DNA of 64,000 bases from Desulfosoma sp. (GTDB taxonomy: Bacteria; Desulfobacterota; Syntrophobacteria; Syntrophobacterales; DSM-9756), in NCBI GenBank assembly GCA_037481875.1, contig JBBFKY010000001.1:530706-594705 (forward strand), given 5' to 3'. Shown one piece after another: positions 42,501-50,576 of the stretch. Both the position numbers and the translations under genes were made by a program. The number at the start of each line of letters is the position of its first letter. The stretch's first letter is position 1. The notes under the pieces are model-generated. The model ran no database searches. It was not told the DNA's origin and was given only the letters and a program-made list of their open reading frames with translations.

Positions 42501-43316
42501 CATTTATGGAAGGTCAAGATGGATCCCGTGCAGTTAGATCAAATCCTGGCGAATCTATGTGTCAATGCTAAGGACGCCATCGGAGGTGTTGGAACCATAA
42601 CTTTGGAGACGGCAAACATTTCCATCGGTGAAGACTACTGCGCGACCCATGCGGAGTTTATTCCCGGAGATTACGTCATGCTGGCCGTAACCGACACAGG
42701 CTGCGGTATGGATAAGGACACTCTGGATAAGATTTTCGAGCCTTTTTTCACCACCAAAGAATTGGGAAAGGGAACTGGGTTAGGATTATCCACGGTTTAC
42801 GGTATTGTACGGCAAAATCGTGGTTTCATTAATGTGTACAGCGAGCCCGGTGTGGGAACCACCTTTAAAATCTATTTACCACGGGAGACGGAAGAGGTGT
42901 CCACCCCGGCTAAAGAGCCATCCTTGGATGAGGTGCCGCGGGGTAAAGGGGAGACCGTTCTCCTGGTAGAAGACGACCCTGTGCTCTTGGAAATGACGAA
43001 AGTCATGCTGGAGGATCTTGGTTACGAAGTGTTGGCGGCGGCAAATCCCAAGGAGGCTTCGGCCTTGGCCAAGGAATATTCCGGGACCATAGATCTGCTC
43101 ATGACCGATGTGATCATGCCCGACATGAACGGAAAGGCTCTGGCTACCGAGGTTCGAGAAGGACGCGCTGGCGTGAAAGTCCTCTATATGTCAGGGTATA
43201 CGTCCAACGTGGTTGCCCATCACGGGATCTTGGACCCTGGAGTGTCCTTCTTGGCAAAGCCGTTCGGGTATAAAGATCTTGCGAAAAAAATTCGCGAAAC
43301 CTTGGACAAGGGCTAA
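39537..43316 (+). CDS. Hybrid sensor histidine kinase with Cache, PAS and GAF domains
   Basis: 1259 residues. Membrane helix (about 12-34), a periplasmic Cache-like sensor domain, second helix (SIVGHFIGFTAFLIVLVFGA, about 302-321), PAS (about 345-455), GAF (about 470-630), two further PAS domains (about 640-755 and 760-880), then HisKA with SVGRLAGGVAHDYNNSLTII (phosphoacceptor His near 900). HATPase motifs (NLCVNAKDAI, GKGTGLGLSTVYGI) follow, and a C-terminal receiver (LLVEDDPVLLEMTKVMLEDL, MTDVIMPDMNG, K in FLAKPFGYKDL). A self-contained phosphorelay front end; no cognate response regulator is adjacent. The signal is unknown. Coupled to rnc by a 4-base overlap. Confidence 0.93.
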   Translation: MKAGMNLPQVSLKWILLGVLAAIAFGAGFLWFYLTHENAHEKETAHFLETIAQFKAEELANWVQDQKDDASALQHSTLFRDYLTRFLADAEAPITESLEDLLRYVATSHVADDVLVLDREGRVRFALSGAQKVHSDDAAALEEALKTGRPVMTDLHVDLDTDEAFLTVAVPVYGWGTTPVEALGGVLLVTKALRFINPITQAWPVPSSTGEVLLVRREGNEVVFLNALRHKPDAAFRLRLSLDRVDLPAAMAARGQTGVVQGIDYRGVPVTAAIMPVKGTPWFLVAKMDRQEIEAPLRKMSLSIVGHFIGFTAFLIVLVFGARQSAEKAYYERLYRAESDLRKSMARQAAVLDAMSDAVIATDPEGRVEVWNPEAEKLSGFSAHEVMGKTLSQILAIQDAAKKPVPEGLLGLARKEFDGSAAPSFYLVHRSGRTIPVSVSVSPLESQSGEPKAFIFCLRDESRERLSRRIMEIRLDLMERSETEGVDRILPKILQDVADLMESAVGFYVSLVGDTDEVQCVYWSEKMPENFCGKNCTDGHRHLEHAGMWAEPARSHKPLIINDSRTLGVGRGMPEGHGPVERLLVVPVIQDGKPRALLALANKSSEYTQLDAETLETLASFIHQVVEHRKAEEKLRQSEARYKSLFQDHKAVKLLIDPQNGHIVDANRAAVDFYGWSQEELTRMFIQQINTLPPEAVKERMKEVKEGRRGYFEFQHRLADGSVRDVEVYSSRIDVDGKPYLHSIIHDVTGRKRMEAERARWLTAIEQAGEVMLITDADGFIQYVNPAFEAVTGYTREEAVGQKPAILKSGLQDEAFYRDMWATLKAGKKWSGRLVNKKKDGTLYTEETTITPVKDAEGNVVNYVAVMRDITEKLQLEQQFYQAQKLESVGRLAGGVAHDYNNSLTIILGFADLALRELPKESLAADYIREITRAAERSVSITRQLLAFARKQIIEPIVMDLNVSVEGTLKMLRRLIGEDINLVWKPGSHLWKVKMDPVQLDQILANLCVNAKDAIGGVGTITLETANISIGEDYCATHAEFIPGDYVMLAVTDTGCGMDKDTLDKIFEPFFTTKELGKGTGLGLSTVYGIVRQNRGFINVYSEPGVGTTFKIYLPRETEEVSTPAKEPSLDEVPRGKGETVLLVEDDPVLLEMTKVMLEDLGYEVLAAANPKEASALAKEYSGTIDLLMTDVIMPDMNGKALATEVREGRAGVKVLYMSGYTSNVVAHHGILDPGVSFLAKPFGYKDLAKKIRETLDKG

Positions 43317-43415
43317 GCGGACGGCTTTCTTTGAGCCATGGATGGGAGTGCTTTTCTGGTGGGCGTTGTGGAAGCGAGGTGGATACTGGAAACTCTGGAA
43401 CGGGAGGTGGCACGC

Positions 43416-44168
43416 ATGGGTGAGCTATCGGCAATCAAGAGTTTTGAAGAATTGACGGCGGAAGAACTGGTTCCTTGGGTGATGGACGGGCTTCGGCGCA
43501 CGCTGGTGCATTACGGATGTTGGTTTCGTGAAGTGGAATACCAATTGGGAATGATCAAGGCCATGGAGGTGGAAGCGGAAGCCGGAGATGCCGCTTTTTC
43601 CATTATTCTTAAAAGGTTGTCAAAGGTTTTGGGCTTTGAAATGGACGGCGATGTCCCCAAGGCGCTTAAGAACCTGGACAAGACCAAACTGTTGGAGCTC
43701 ATGGACGCTGTGGGCACCAACTGGCTGGCCAATGACGGTGTGTGGTTTCAGGCGGTGGAAAAACGCTTTGGTATGGATGCGGCCAAACGGTGCAATGATA
43801 CGTGTTGGACACGATTTTCTCCCTATGAAGCCCTGCGCATTAAAAAACTCTTGGGCCTGGAGCCGCTTCCTGGATTGGCCGGCCTTAAAGCCGCTCTGGG
43901 TTACCGCCTTTACGCCCGTATCAATCGCCAAACCATCGAAGATGTGGACGATCATAGTTTTATCTTTCGCATGGTGGATTGCCGTGTGCAAGCGGCTCGT
44001 AAACGCAAGGGCCTTCCCGACTATCCCTGTAAATCGGCAGGCCTTGTGGAATACCCCTATTTCGCCGAAGCCATTGATCCAAGAATTCGTACCGAATGCG
44101 TCGGGTGCCCGCCTGATGCCCATCCGGATTCTTGGTGGTGTGCCTGGAAATTCACTTTAAAAGCATAG
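43416..44168 (+). CDS. DUF6125-like cytoplasmic protein
   Basis: 250 residues. The part IKSFEELTAEELVPWVMDGL, then RRTLVHYGCWFREVEYQLGM, and the C-terminal cysteine-rich region (DCRVQAARKRKGLPDYPCKS, TECVGCPPDAHPDSWWCAWK) resemble the DUF6125 family and L-2-amino-thiazoline-type hydrolase-like conserved proteins of deltaproteobacteria. The ATG at 43416 has GGGAGGTGGC before it and is preferred to an upstream ATG at 43338. The clustered Cys near the C-terminus may bind metal. Function is unknown. Confidence 0.7.
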   Translation: MGELSAIKSFEELTAEELVPWVMDGLRRTLVHYGCWFREVEYQLGMIKAMEVEAEAGDAAFSIILKRLSKVLGFEMDGDVPKALKNLDKTKLLELMDAVGTNWLANDGVWFQAVEKRFGMDAAKRCNDTCWTRFSPYEALRIKKLLGLEPLPGLAGLKAALGYRLYARINRQTIEDVDDHSFIFRMVDCRVQAARKRKGLPDYPCKSAGLVEYPYFAEAIDPRIRTECVGCPPDAHPDSWWCAWKFTLKA

Positions 44169-44618
44169 GAACCCTCAGGACTCTCAAAAACCGGATCTTC
44201 GGCCTTTCCTGTCGGGGCGGACCCAAGTGTCCGCCCCGAGATGAACGCCTGGTCTCGGTGATTTCCCTGTCTGGTCCACACGGAACACCTTGTGGGGACA
44301 ACCCCATATGTGCGTCCCAAAGGCCCGAGGTTTGGGAGCAGATCAAGGGGCACACAACGGTGCCGCCTCACAAGACCCAGCGGATTTGTGGAGGGTCATG
44401 CCGTGAGGACGGGTTGCGTTGCAAAAAGGATACACTCCCAAGGGTCGTGTGCTTTTTTCGCCACACCCGACGACCGTGAAGACCTCACCGGAGGCCCTCA
44501 TTCCACCACGAAAACCTTGACTTTACAGCTATGTAAGAAAAACCCCGCCTCTGCTCAAGGGAAAGGGTCTTCTGGTACACCGCTTGCTCTAGCAGAATCG
44601 TCGAGGAGGAAGAGACCA
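44169..44618. repeat. Intergenic region with REP-type palindrome before lpxC
   Basis: GGGGCGGAC-N6-GTCCGCCCC palindrome at about 44213-44237, followed by partial copies (CAACCCCATATGTGCGTCCC near 44299). No gene is supported; the upstream extension of the lpxC frame lacks similarity to LpxC. A TTGACT at 44517-44522 lacks a clear -10. Confidence 0.6.
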
Positions 44619-45560
44619 GTGCGCTATGACCTTTTCACGCAACATACGATTCAAGCGGAAGTGCGATTCAGCGGGACGGGCCTGCATTCGGGGGCTTGTG
44701 TGCATGTCAGGCTCTGTCCCGCGCCTCCCGACCACGGCGTGATCTTTTACCGCGTGGATATGCCGGGATCTCCGAGCGTCCCCGCCCGTTATGACCATGT
44801 GGTGGACACATCCTTGGCCACCGTGATCGGCAAAAACGGGGTGTGCGTGTCCACGGTGGAACATTTCATGGCGGCCTTGCGGGTGGTCGGATTGGACAAT
44901 GTGCGGGTGGAAATCGATGGGGCGGAAATGCCGGTTTTAGACGGCAGCGCGAAACCTTTCTTGGATATTCTTCAAGACGCGGGCGTCAAGGACCAGAAGG
45001 TTTCGAAAAAGTGCTTGCGGATTGATCATCCGTTTATGGTGAGTCAAGGGGACGCCTACATCAAGGTGTTTCCGTCCGATGAGTTGCGTATTTGCTACAC
45101 TATTGAGTTTCCGCATCCTTTGGTAGGGCGCCAGGCTTATGTCTGGTCCTTTGATCCTGGATCTTTTGCGAGGGAAGTGGCGTGCGCACGCACCTTTGGG
45201 TTTTTGAGGGACGTACAAAGCCTGCAAAGTCGCGGCTTGGCTTTGGGAGGTTCTTTGGAAAACGCCGTGGTCTTTGACGATCTGGATGTCCTTAATCCAG
45301 AGGGGCTTCGGTATCGGGATGAATGCGTCCGGCATAAGGTGCTGGATTTTGTGGGTGATTTGGGGCTGTGCCCGTTTCCGGTCTTTGGAACTTTTGAAGC
45401 TTACAAGGCGGGGCATGCTCTGCACAATCGTCTGTTGAGAGCCCTGTGTGAGCGACCCGGATATGTGCGTTTCATCCCGGCTGTTGCGGCGGTCCATTCT
45501 GGAAGGGCGATGCCGCCCCGCCCAAACCTCTCCTGGAAACCACCTGTTTTGTCTGTCTGA
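44619..45560 (+). CDS. lpxC: UDP-3-O-acyl-N-acetylglucosamine deacetylase
   Basis: 313 residues, zinc deacetylase catalysing the committed step of lipid A synthesis. QHTIQAEVRFSGTGLHSGAC start region, zinc-ligand VSTVEHFMAALRV (His), HKVLDFVGDLGLCPFPVFGT (His and Asp ligands), and GHALHNRLLRAL with the catalytic His. The GTG at 44619 with GAGGAGGAAGAGACCA upstream fits the E. coli N-terminus; earlier in-frame starts would add unrelated sequence. It precedes the DUF4390-NtrYX genes, which have their own promoter. Confidence 0.95.
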   Translation: MRYDLFTQHTIQAEVRFSGTGLHSGACVHVRLCPAPPDHGVIFYRVDMPGSPSVPARYDHVVDTSLATVIGKNGVCVSTVEHFMAALRVVGLDNVRVEIDGAEMPVLDGSAKPFLDILQDAGVKDQKVSKKCLRIDHPFMVSQGDAYIKVFPSDELRICYTIEFPHPLVGRQAYVWSFDPGSFAREVACARTFGFLRDVQSLQSRGLALGGSLENAVVFDDLDVLNPEGLRYRDECVRHKVLDFVGDLGLCPFPVFGTFEAYKAGHALHNRLLRALCERPGYVRFIPAVAAVHSGRAMPPRPNLSWKPPVLSV

Positions 45561-45589
45561 AAGGGGGGCCAAGGTTTCGGCCTATTGAC

Positions 45590-45618
45590 TTGTCAACGCT
45601 GAGCGCCTTCGCTAGAAT
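45590..45618 (+). promoter_or_regulatory. Predicted promoter of DUF4390-ntrY-ntrX
   Basis: TTGTCA at 45590-45595 and TAGAAT at 45613-45618 (five of six matches each), 17-base spacer. Start near 45625, 35 bases before the ATG. Confidence 0.65.
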
Positions 45619-45659
45619 CCTTCGCCTAGGAAAACCATAAAGGGGAAGGGTCGAACGCG

Positions 45660-46238
45660 ATGCGCAAAGCGTTTTTTTTTGCTGGTTGTTTCCTGTGGCT
45701 CACTTTGGCGGCCGTCGATCCTGTATGGTCCCGAAATACAGCGGATATCGTTGACCTGAAGGTCTTTGCGGACCCTCCTACCCTTAAGATCAGCTTTCGC
45801 ATCGACAATTGCTTCAATGAAGACATGGAACAGGCTATTCAAAGCGGAGTGGCCACCACCTTTCGTATTCGTGTTCGTGTTGAAAAGGATGGTTTGCCAT
45901 GGTTACGCGAACGTCTTGTGGATGCTTCGGTGGAGCGCACCATTCGCTACGATACCTTGCATGAACAGTACCTGGTGTCCCGGGCGGATGAGCCCACCTC
46001 ATGGCTTTCCACAAAGGACTGGGAAGAAGCCAAGATCTGGATGAGTGAAATTCGTGACTTTCCTGTCATGGCTCTCTGGCGTCTGGCTTCGGATCAAACG
46101 TACTTGGTCCAAGTCAAAGCGGAATTATCTAAAGCTCAGGTGCCGAACTTTTTACGATATATTTTTGTCTTCGTAAGCCTCTGGGATTTCGAAACACCCT
46201 GGGTGACCGCGTATTATACCCACTCCCCGACCCGTTGA
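45660..46238 (+). CDS. DUF4390-family exported protein
   Basis: 192 residues with a signal peptide (MRKAFFFAGCFLWLTLAAVD, cleavage near VWS). The mature domain (ADIVDLKVFADPPTLKISFR, DRLF-type segment ERTIRYDTLHEQYLV, ending FVFVSLWDFETPWVTAYYTH) matches DUF4390, whose genes regularly sit immediately before an NtrY-like kinase. The kinase gene starts nine bases downstream here as well. A role as periplasmic partner of that kinase is plausible but unproven. Confidence 0.85.
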   Translation: MRKAFFFAGCFLWLTLAAVDPVWSRNTADIVDLKVFADPPTLKISFRIDNCFNEDMEQAIQSGVATTFRIRVRVEKDGLPWLRERLVDASVERTIRYDTLHEQYLVSRADEPTSWLSTKDWEEAKIWMSEIRDFPVMALWRLASDQTYLVQVKAELSKAQVPNFLRYIFVFVSLWDFETPWVTAYYTHSPTR

Positions 46239-46247
46239 GATGCCGTC

Positions 46248-48500
46248 ATGACGTCCCAAGACACTGCCATGATTCGCCGGCGCCGTCGACGCGAAAGGGC
46301 CGTGATTTTTACGGTTTTGTCTCTTGTCCTGGTCTTGGGTTTCTTTCAGGGATGGTTCTTTCACTACAAATCCGAACTGTCCCTGTTCAGTAACGTGCTC
46401 CTTATCGTTCTCGTCAATGTCAATCTGATCCTGCTGCTTCTGCTCCTCTACCTGGTCATTCGTCAGATCGTGAAGCTTGTGTTTGAGCGAAAAAAAGGGG
46501 TGCTGGGCCACAAGTTGCGCACGCGTCTTACCCTGGCTTTTGTGGCCCTGACCTTGATTCCTACTGTTCCACTCTTTGCCATAGCCGTGCAGTTTATGTC
46601 CCTGAGTCTCAACTATTGGTTCAGTAACAAGGTGGAGCAATCTTTAGCGCAAAGCCTGGAATTGGGTAGAGGATATCTTCGACAGGTCCATCGGGATGCG
46701 CTTGCAGAACTAAAGACGGTGTCGGCGGAAATATTTTCTCATGGTTCCGAACGAGAAGACGGCTCCTTGGCTCTTCAAATACCGCCGTTGTTCTGGGAAC
46801 GTCACCAGCTTGCCGCGGTCTTTCTCGTGGATGCTGAAGGAAGGTTGCTGGATGTGGCTTGGGGAAATCCCGAGTGGTCAAGGTTCGAGGCGACGTTGGC
46901 GCAGACGGTTCGGGATCGACTCAAGGATGTGACAGTCCAAACGGAAGGGGTCCCTCTGGCCATGGGAGAACTCGGGGATGCTCTCCTCGTTTGGGATCAT
47001 CTAGAAGTCCAAGGTGAGGATCCTCACGCCCCCAAGTCTTTGGGGGTGCTTCGAAGGCTTCCTTCAGACCTCATGGCCAAGCTGAACACGGTGGTTCAGG
47101 GTTATCAAAACTATCGGCAATTGAAACTCTTTAAAGCCCCCTTGAAAACCACCTACTTGATCACCTTTTCCATTGTGACGTTGCTGGTGGCTTTTGCCGC
47201 CATCTGGTTTGGATTGTACCTGGCACGCCATATCACCGGTCCCATTCAAAGCTTGCTGACCGCCACGAACCAGGTGGCTCACGGGAATCTGGATGTGAGC
47301 CTTCATGTGGACCGGGAAGACGAGATGGGGCTTCTGATGGTGTCGTTTAACCACATGGTACGCGACTTGAGAGCGAGTCGAGAACAGCTCACGAAGGCTT
47401 ATCAGGCTCTGCAGCAAAGCCACCAAGAGTTGGAAGCACGCCGCCGATACATGGAAATTGTTTTGGGCAACATTGGAGCCGGGGTTGTGGGCGTGGCCGC
47501 AGATGGCACCGTGCAGGCCATGAACAAGGCAGCGGAACAGATGTCCGGCATACGAGCTGAAGAAATCACGGGAAAGCATTACAGGAATTTTCTCCAGCCG
47601 GAGCATTTGGAAGTGGTGAAGTCTTTTCTCAGGCTTTATCGAATCAGCCGCCAAACCTACATGGAAAAGCAGGTGCAGGTGCTGGTGGGAAACCGTCTTC
47701 TGAGCCTGTTGGTTAAAGTCAGTGTCCTGCTGGATGAAAACAAGAAGCTTCAGGGTGCCGTGGTGGTGCTGGATGACTTGAGTGAACTGCAAAGGGCGCA
47801 GAGGGCCGCGGCTTGGAGAGAAGTGGCGCGTCGTATCGCCCATGAAATCAAAAACCCCCTTACCCCCATTCGACTGTGTGCCCAGAGATTACGCCGCCGT
47901 TATGGAACAGATGAACAGGGTGGAGATGCGGTGGTCAATGAATGCACGGAAACCATTATTCAGCAAGTGGATCATATGAAACGGCTGGTCAATGAATTTT
48001 CGCAATTCGCCCGCATGCCGGAAGCACGACCGCAGCCGTGTGACTTGAGGGTTCTGGCTCAGGAAGCCTTGGCTTTATACCGACACACCCACGGAAACAT
48101 TCGGTTTCAGCTGAAATCCAGCGAAGATTTTCCGATCCTTTTTTTGGATTCGGATCAGTTTCGCCAAGTTTTGAATAATCTTTTGGAAAACGCCGTGCAA
48201 GCGCTTGACGGTCGGGAAGGGGACGTGGAGATTCGGCTGGATTACGATCCCATTCTCAGAATCGCACGCCTGGAATGTGCGGATACGGGTCCAGGACTGT
48301 CTTCCGAAGCCAAAGGAAGGGTTTTTGAACCGTACTTCTCCACCAAGGAAAAGGGGATGGGATTGGGTTTGGCTATTGTGGCCAAGATTGTGGCGGATCA
48401 TCACGGCTTTGTGCGGATTCGAGACAATGTGCCGCATGGAACGGTGTTTATCATAGAACTGGCTGCAACCTTTGGTGAAGAGACTCAAAACTGGATCTGA
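46248..48500 (+). CDS. NtrY-like membrane sensor histidine kinase
   Basis: 750 residues. N-terminal membrane helices (AVIFTVLSLVLVLGFFQGWF, VLLIVLVNVNLILLLLLLYL, TLAFVALTLIPTVPLFAIAV), an extracytoplasmic domain, a further helix (TYLITFSIVTLLVAFAAIWF, about 300), HAMP, PAS (about 400-500), then HisKA (WREVARRIAHEIKNPLTPIR with the phosphoacceptor His) and HATPase (NNLLENAVQAL, DTGPGLSSEAKGRVFEPYFS, GLGLAIVAKIV). Architecture and sequence match NtrY, partner of the sigma-54 regulator encoded 45 bases downstream. Its signal is unknown; nitrogen control is not implied by name. Confidence 0.92.
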   Translation: MTSQDTAMIRRRRRRERAVIFTVLSLVLVLGFFQGWFFHYKSELSLFSNVLLIVLVNVNLILLLLLLYLVIRQIVKLVFERKKGVLGHKLRTRLTLAFVALTLIPTVPLFAIAVQFMSLSLNYWFSNKVEQSLAQSLELGRGYLRQVHRDALAELKTVSAEIFSHGSEREDGSLALQIPPLFWERHQLAAVFLVDAEGRLLDVAWGNPEWSRFEATLAQTVRDRLKDVTVQTEGVPLAMGELGDALLVWDHLEVQGEDPHAPKSLGVLRRLPSDLMAKLNTVVQGYQNYRQLKLFKAPLKTTYLITFSIVTLLVAFAAIWFGLYLARHITGPIQSLLTATNQVAHGNLDVSLHVDREDEMGLLMVSFNHMVRDLRASREQLTKAYQALQQSHQELEARRRYMEIVLGNIGAGVVGVAADGTVQAMNKAAEQMSGIRAEEITGKHYRNFLQPEHLEVVKSFLRLYRISRQTYMEKQVQVLVGNRLLSLLVKVSVLLDENKKLQGAVVVLDDLSELQRAQRAAAWREVARRIAHEIKNPLTPIRLCAQRLRRRYGTDEQGGDAVVNECTETIIQQVDHMKRLVNEFSQFARMPEARPQPCDLRVLAQEALALYRHTHGNIRFQLKSSEDFPILFLDSDQFRQVLNNLLENAVQALDGREGDVEIRLDYDPILRIARLECADTGPGLSSEAKGRVFEPYFSTKEKGMGLGLAIVAKIVADHHGFVRIRDNVPHGTVFIIELAATFGEETQNWI

Positions 48501-48545
48501 CCATTTAAGGCGCTTTTCCAAAAAGACGGGACGGCGGGGGACGCC

Positions 48546-49949
48546 ATGGGAATCAAGGTTCTGGTGGTGGATGACGAACCGAACATTGTTCGATCGCTCA
48601 AGGGAGTTTTGGAAGACGAGGGCTATGAAGTGGTGTCGGCCGCTTCCGGAGAATCGGCTCTGGAGGAACTACGCAAAGAATTTCCCGATGTGGTGCTCCT
48701 GGATATATGGCTTCCAGGGATGGACGGTTTGGAGGTGCTGCAGCGGATCAAGGAAACGTACCCGGCGCTTCCTGTGATCATTATTTCCGGTCACGGCACC
48801 ATAGAAACGGCGGTGCGGGCGACCCGCATGGGAGCCTTTGACTTTGTGGAAAAGCCCCTGTCTTTGGAAAGGGTACTGGTGAGTCTTCAGAACGCCTTGC
48901 AGGTTTCCCGTTTGGAATCGGAAAATCTGCTATGGCGTCAAAAGGCGGAAAGACGTTATCGTATTACGGGTCAAAGCCCGGCCATCGTACGTCTGCGCGA
49001 ATTTATCGAACGGGCGGCTCCCAGCAACGCCACCGTGCTCATCACCGGGGAAAACGGGACGGGCAAAGAACTGGCCGCTCGTTCCATTCACTATCTCAGC
49101 CCTCGAAGGCAAAAGCCCCTCATTGAAGTTAATTGCGCCGCCATTCCGGAAGAACTGATTGAAAGTGAATTGTTCGGGCATGAAAAAGGGGCGTTTACCG
49201 GGGCTCAGGAAAGACGGCGAGGTAAATTCGACCTGGCGGACGGAGGAACCTTGTTCCTTGATGAAATCGGGGACATGAGCCTCAAGACTCAGGCAAAGAT
49301 ATTGCGTATTCTTCAGGAACAATCCTTTGAAAGGGTTGGAGGATCTCGAACCATTCGCGTCGATGTGCGTATCGTGGCCGCCACCAACAAGGATCTGACC
49401 GAGGAAATCAAGGCGGGAAGATTTCGTCAGGACCTGTATTTTCGGCTGAATGTCATCCCCATTCATGTGCCGCCTCTAAGGGAACGGTTGGAGGACATTC
49501 CCTTGTTGGTGGAAGATTTTTTGGAACAGTTTTCTCGAGAGAGTTCCATGGGTCGCAAGGTCCTTGCACCGGAAGTGTATCCGGTATTGAGCCGCTATGC
49601 ATGGCCGGGAAATGTCAGGGAATTGAAAAACTTTGTGGAACGTTTGGTGATCATGACCCCTTCACGCACCATTACCCTTAAGGATCTGCCTGAAGATTTT
49701 CTGCGACAACTGGGTGACGATGCGCCGAAAAATGATCCCTTTCAGCATGCCACCTTCAAGGAAGCCCGGTTTTCCTTCGAAAGGGAATACCTCTGGCGAA
49801 AACTCAAGGAATTCGACTGGAACGTGTCGCTGACCGCCCAAAATATCGGCTTGGAAAGAACTCACCTGCATCGAAAAATGAAGGCTTTGGGGTTGCGGCC
49901 GACTCATGAGACGGAAGAAGACGGTGAAAACCGTTCGGCACAGGTCTAA
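48546..49949 (+). CDS. NtrX-like sigma-54-dependent response regulator
   Basis: 467 residues. Receiver domain (KVLVVDDEPNIVRSLKGVLE, phospho-Asp in VVLLDIWLPGMDG, Lys in FVEKPLSL), AAA+ sigma-54 activator domain (Walker A GENGTGKELAARSIH, GAFTGA loop in FGHEKGAFTGAQE, Walker B GGTLFLDEIGDMS), and a C-terminal Fis-type helix-turn-helix (LTAQNIGLERTHLHRKMKAL). All motifs needed to activate sigma-54 RNA polymerase are intact. The stop codon lies inside the first copy of a 37-base direct repeat. Target promoters are not evident in the window. Confidence 0.93.
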   Translation: MGIKVLVVDDEPNIVRSLKGVLEDEGYEVVSAASGESALEELRKEFPDVVLLDIWLPGMDGLEVLQRIKETYPALPVIIISGHGTIETAVRATRMGAFDFVEKPLSLERVLVSLQNALQVSRLESENLLWRQKAERRYRITGQSPAIVRLREFIERAAPSNATVLITGENGTGKELAARSIHYLSPRRQKPLIEVNCAAIPEELIESELFGHEKGAFTGAQERRRGKFDLADGGTLFLDEIGDMSLKTQAKILRILQEQSFERVGGSRTIRVDVRIVAATNKDLTEEIKAGRFRQDLYFRLNVIPIHVPPLRERLEDIPLLVEDFLEQFSRESSMGRKVLAPEVYPVLSRYAWPGNVRELKNFVERLVIMTPSRTITLKDLPEDFLRQLGDDAPKNDPFQHATFKEARFSFEREYLWRKLKEFDWNVSLTAQNIGLERTHLHRKMKALGLRPTHETEEDGENRSAQV

Positions 49950-50056
49950 CCCTCATGACGGGAACCGAAGATGTTCGGTGCCGAATAGCAAGCTCGTTCC
50001 CGGCGGCGGTAGATGGCAAGTCTAACCCTCATGACGGGAACCGAAGATGTACGGTG
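49944..50056. repeat. Pair of 37-base direct repeats at the ntrX 3' end
   Basis: GTCTAACCCTCATGACGGGA and the following 17 bases occur at 49944-49980 and 50020-50056 with one mismatch, 76 bases apart. The first copy contains the ntrX stop codon. They look like a short segmental duplication between ntrX and tRNA-Pro. Confidence 0.8.
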
Positions 50057-50064
50057 AGGTTCCC

Positions 50065-50094
50065 TTGACATGGTTGGGGTTTTGGTGCTAAGAG
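50065..50094 (+). promoter_or_regulatory. Predicted promoter of tRNA-Pro(GGG)
   Basis: TTGACA at 50065-50070 and TAAGAG at 50089-50094, 18-base spacer, just before the tRNA at 50108. Confidence 0.5.
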
Positions 50095-50107
50095 TGCGCG
50101 ACACTGT

Positions 50108-50185
50108 CGGGGCGTAGCGCAGTCTGGTCAGCGCACTAGCATGGGGAGCTAGGGGTCGGCGGTTCAAATCCGCCCGTCCCGACCA
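50108..50185 (+). tRNA. tRNA-Pro (anticodon GGG), CCA encoded
   Basis: 78 bases. Acceptor CGGGGCG/CGTCCCG, anticodon stem CTAGC/GCTAG with loop ATGGGGA (anticodon GGG), T arm GGTTCAAATCC, encoded CCA at 50183-50185. Apart from the anticodon arm it is nearly identical to tRNA-Pro(TGG) at 8217. Confidence 0.96.
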
Positions 50186-50576
50186 GTGGACTCTATATTT
50201 TGCGGTTTTCTCCTCATTTTTAGAAACGCCTATTGGAACCTAGGCAATAACAAACCCCATTGTTGCACGCATTCCATCCTCGGAGCATCAGCCGCGAACC
50301 GCTATCTTTCATTCCTGCCTTCCATGCATGCAATCCCACTGGGAAGGGCCTGTCAGGGATGGGAAGCACGCGTCCACGGAGCGGCAATCGGTTTCCAGGG
50401 ACGCCCAGACCAATCCATCACGGTGCATACGGCTGATTTTCGGTGTGATTACATAGTCTTTCGGGGCGGACATTTCTGTCAGCCCCTTCAGTTGTTCCCC
50501 ACTTTTCAAAAATAGATCGCGAAGGGCTTACCTTAGGGATCCACACCGGAACATGAACTGAAAGCTCACACAATAC
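50186..50576. other. Intergenic region with one worn REP-type palindrome
   Basis: GGGGCGGAC-N6-GTC-A-GCCCC at about 50463-50485. No gene, terminator with a T run, or promoter could be supported. Confidence 0.5.
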
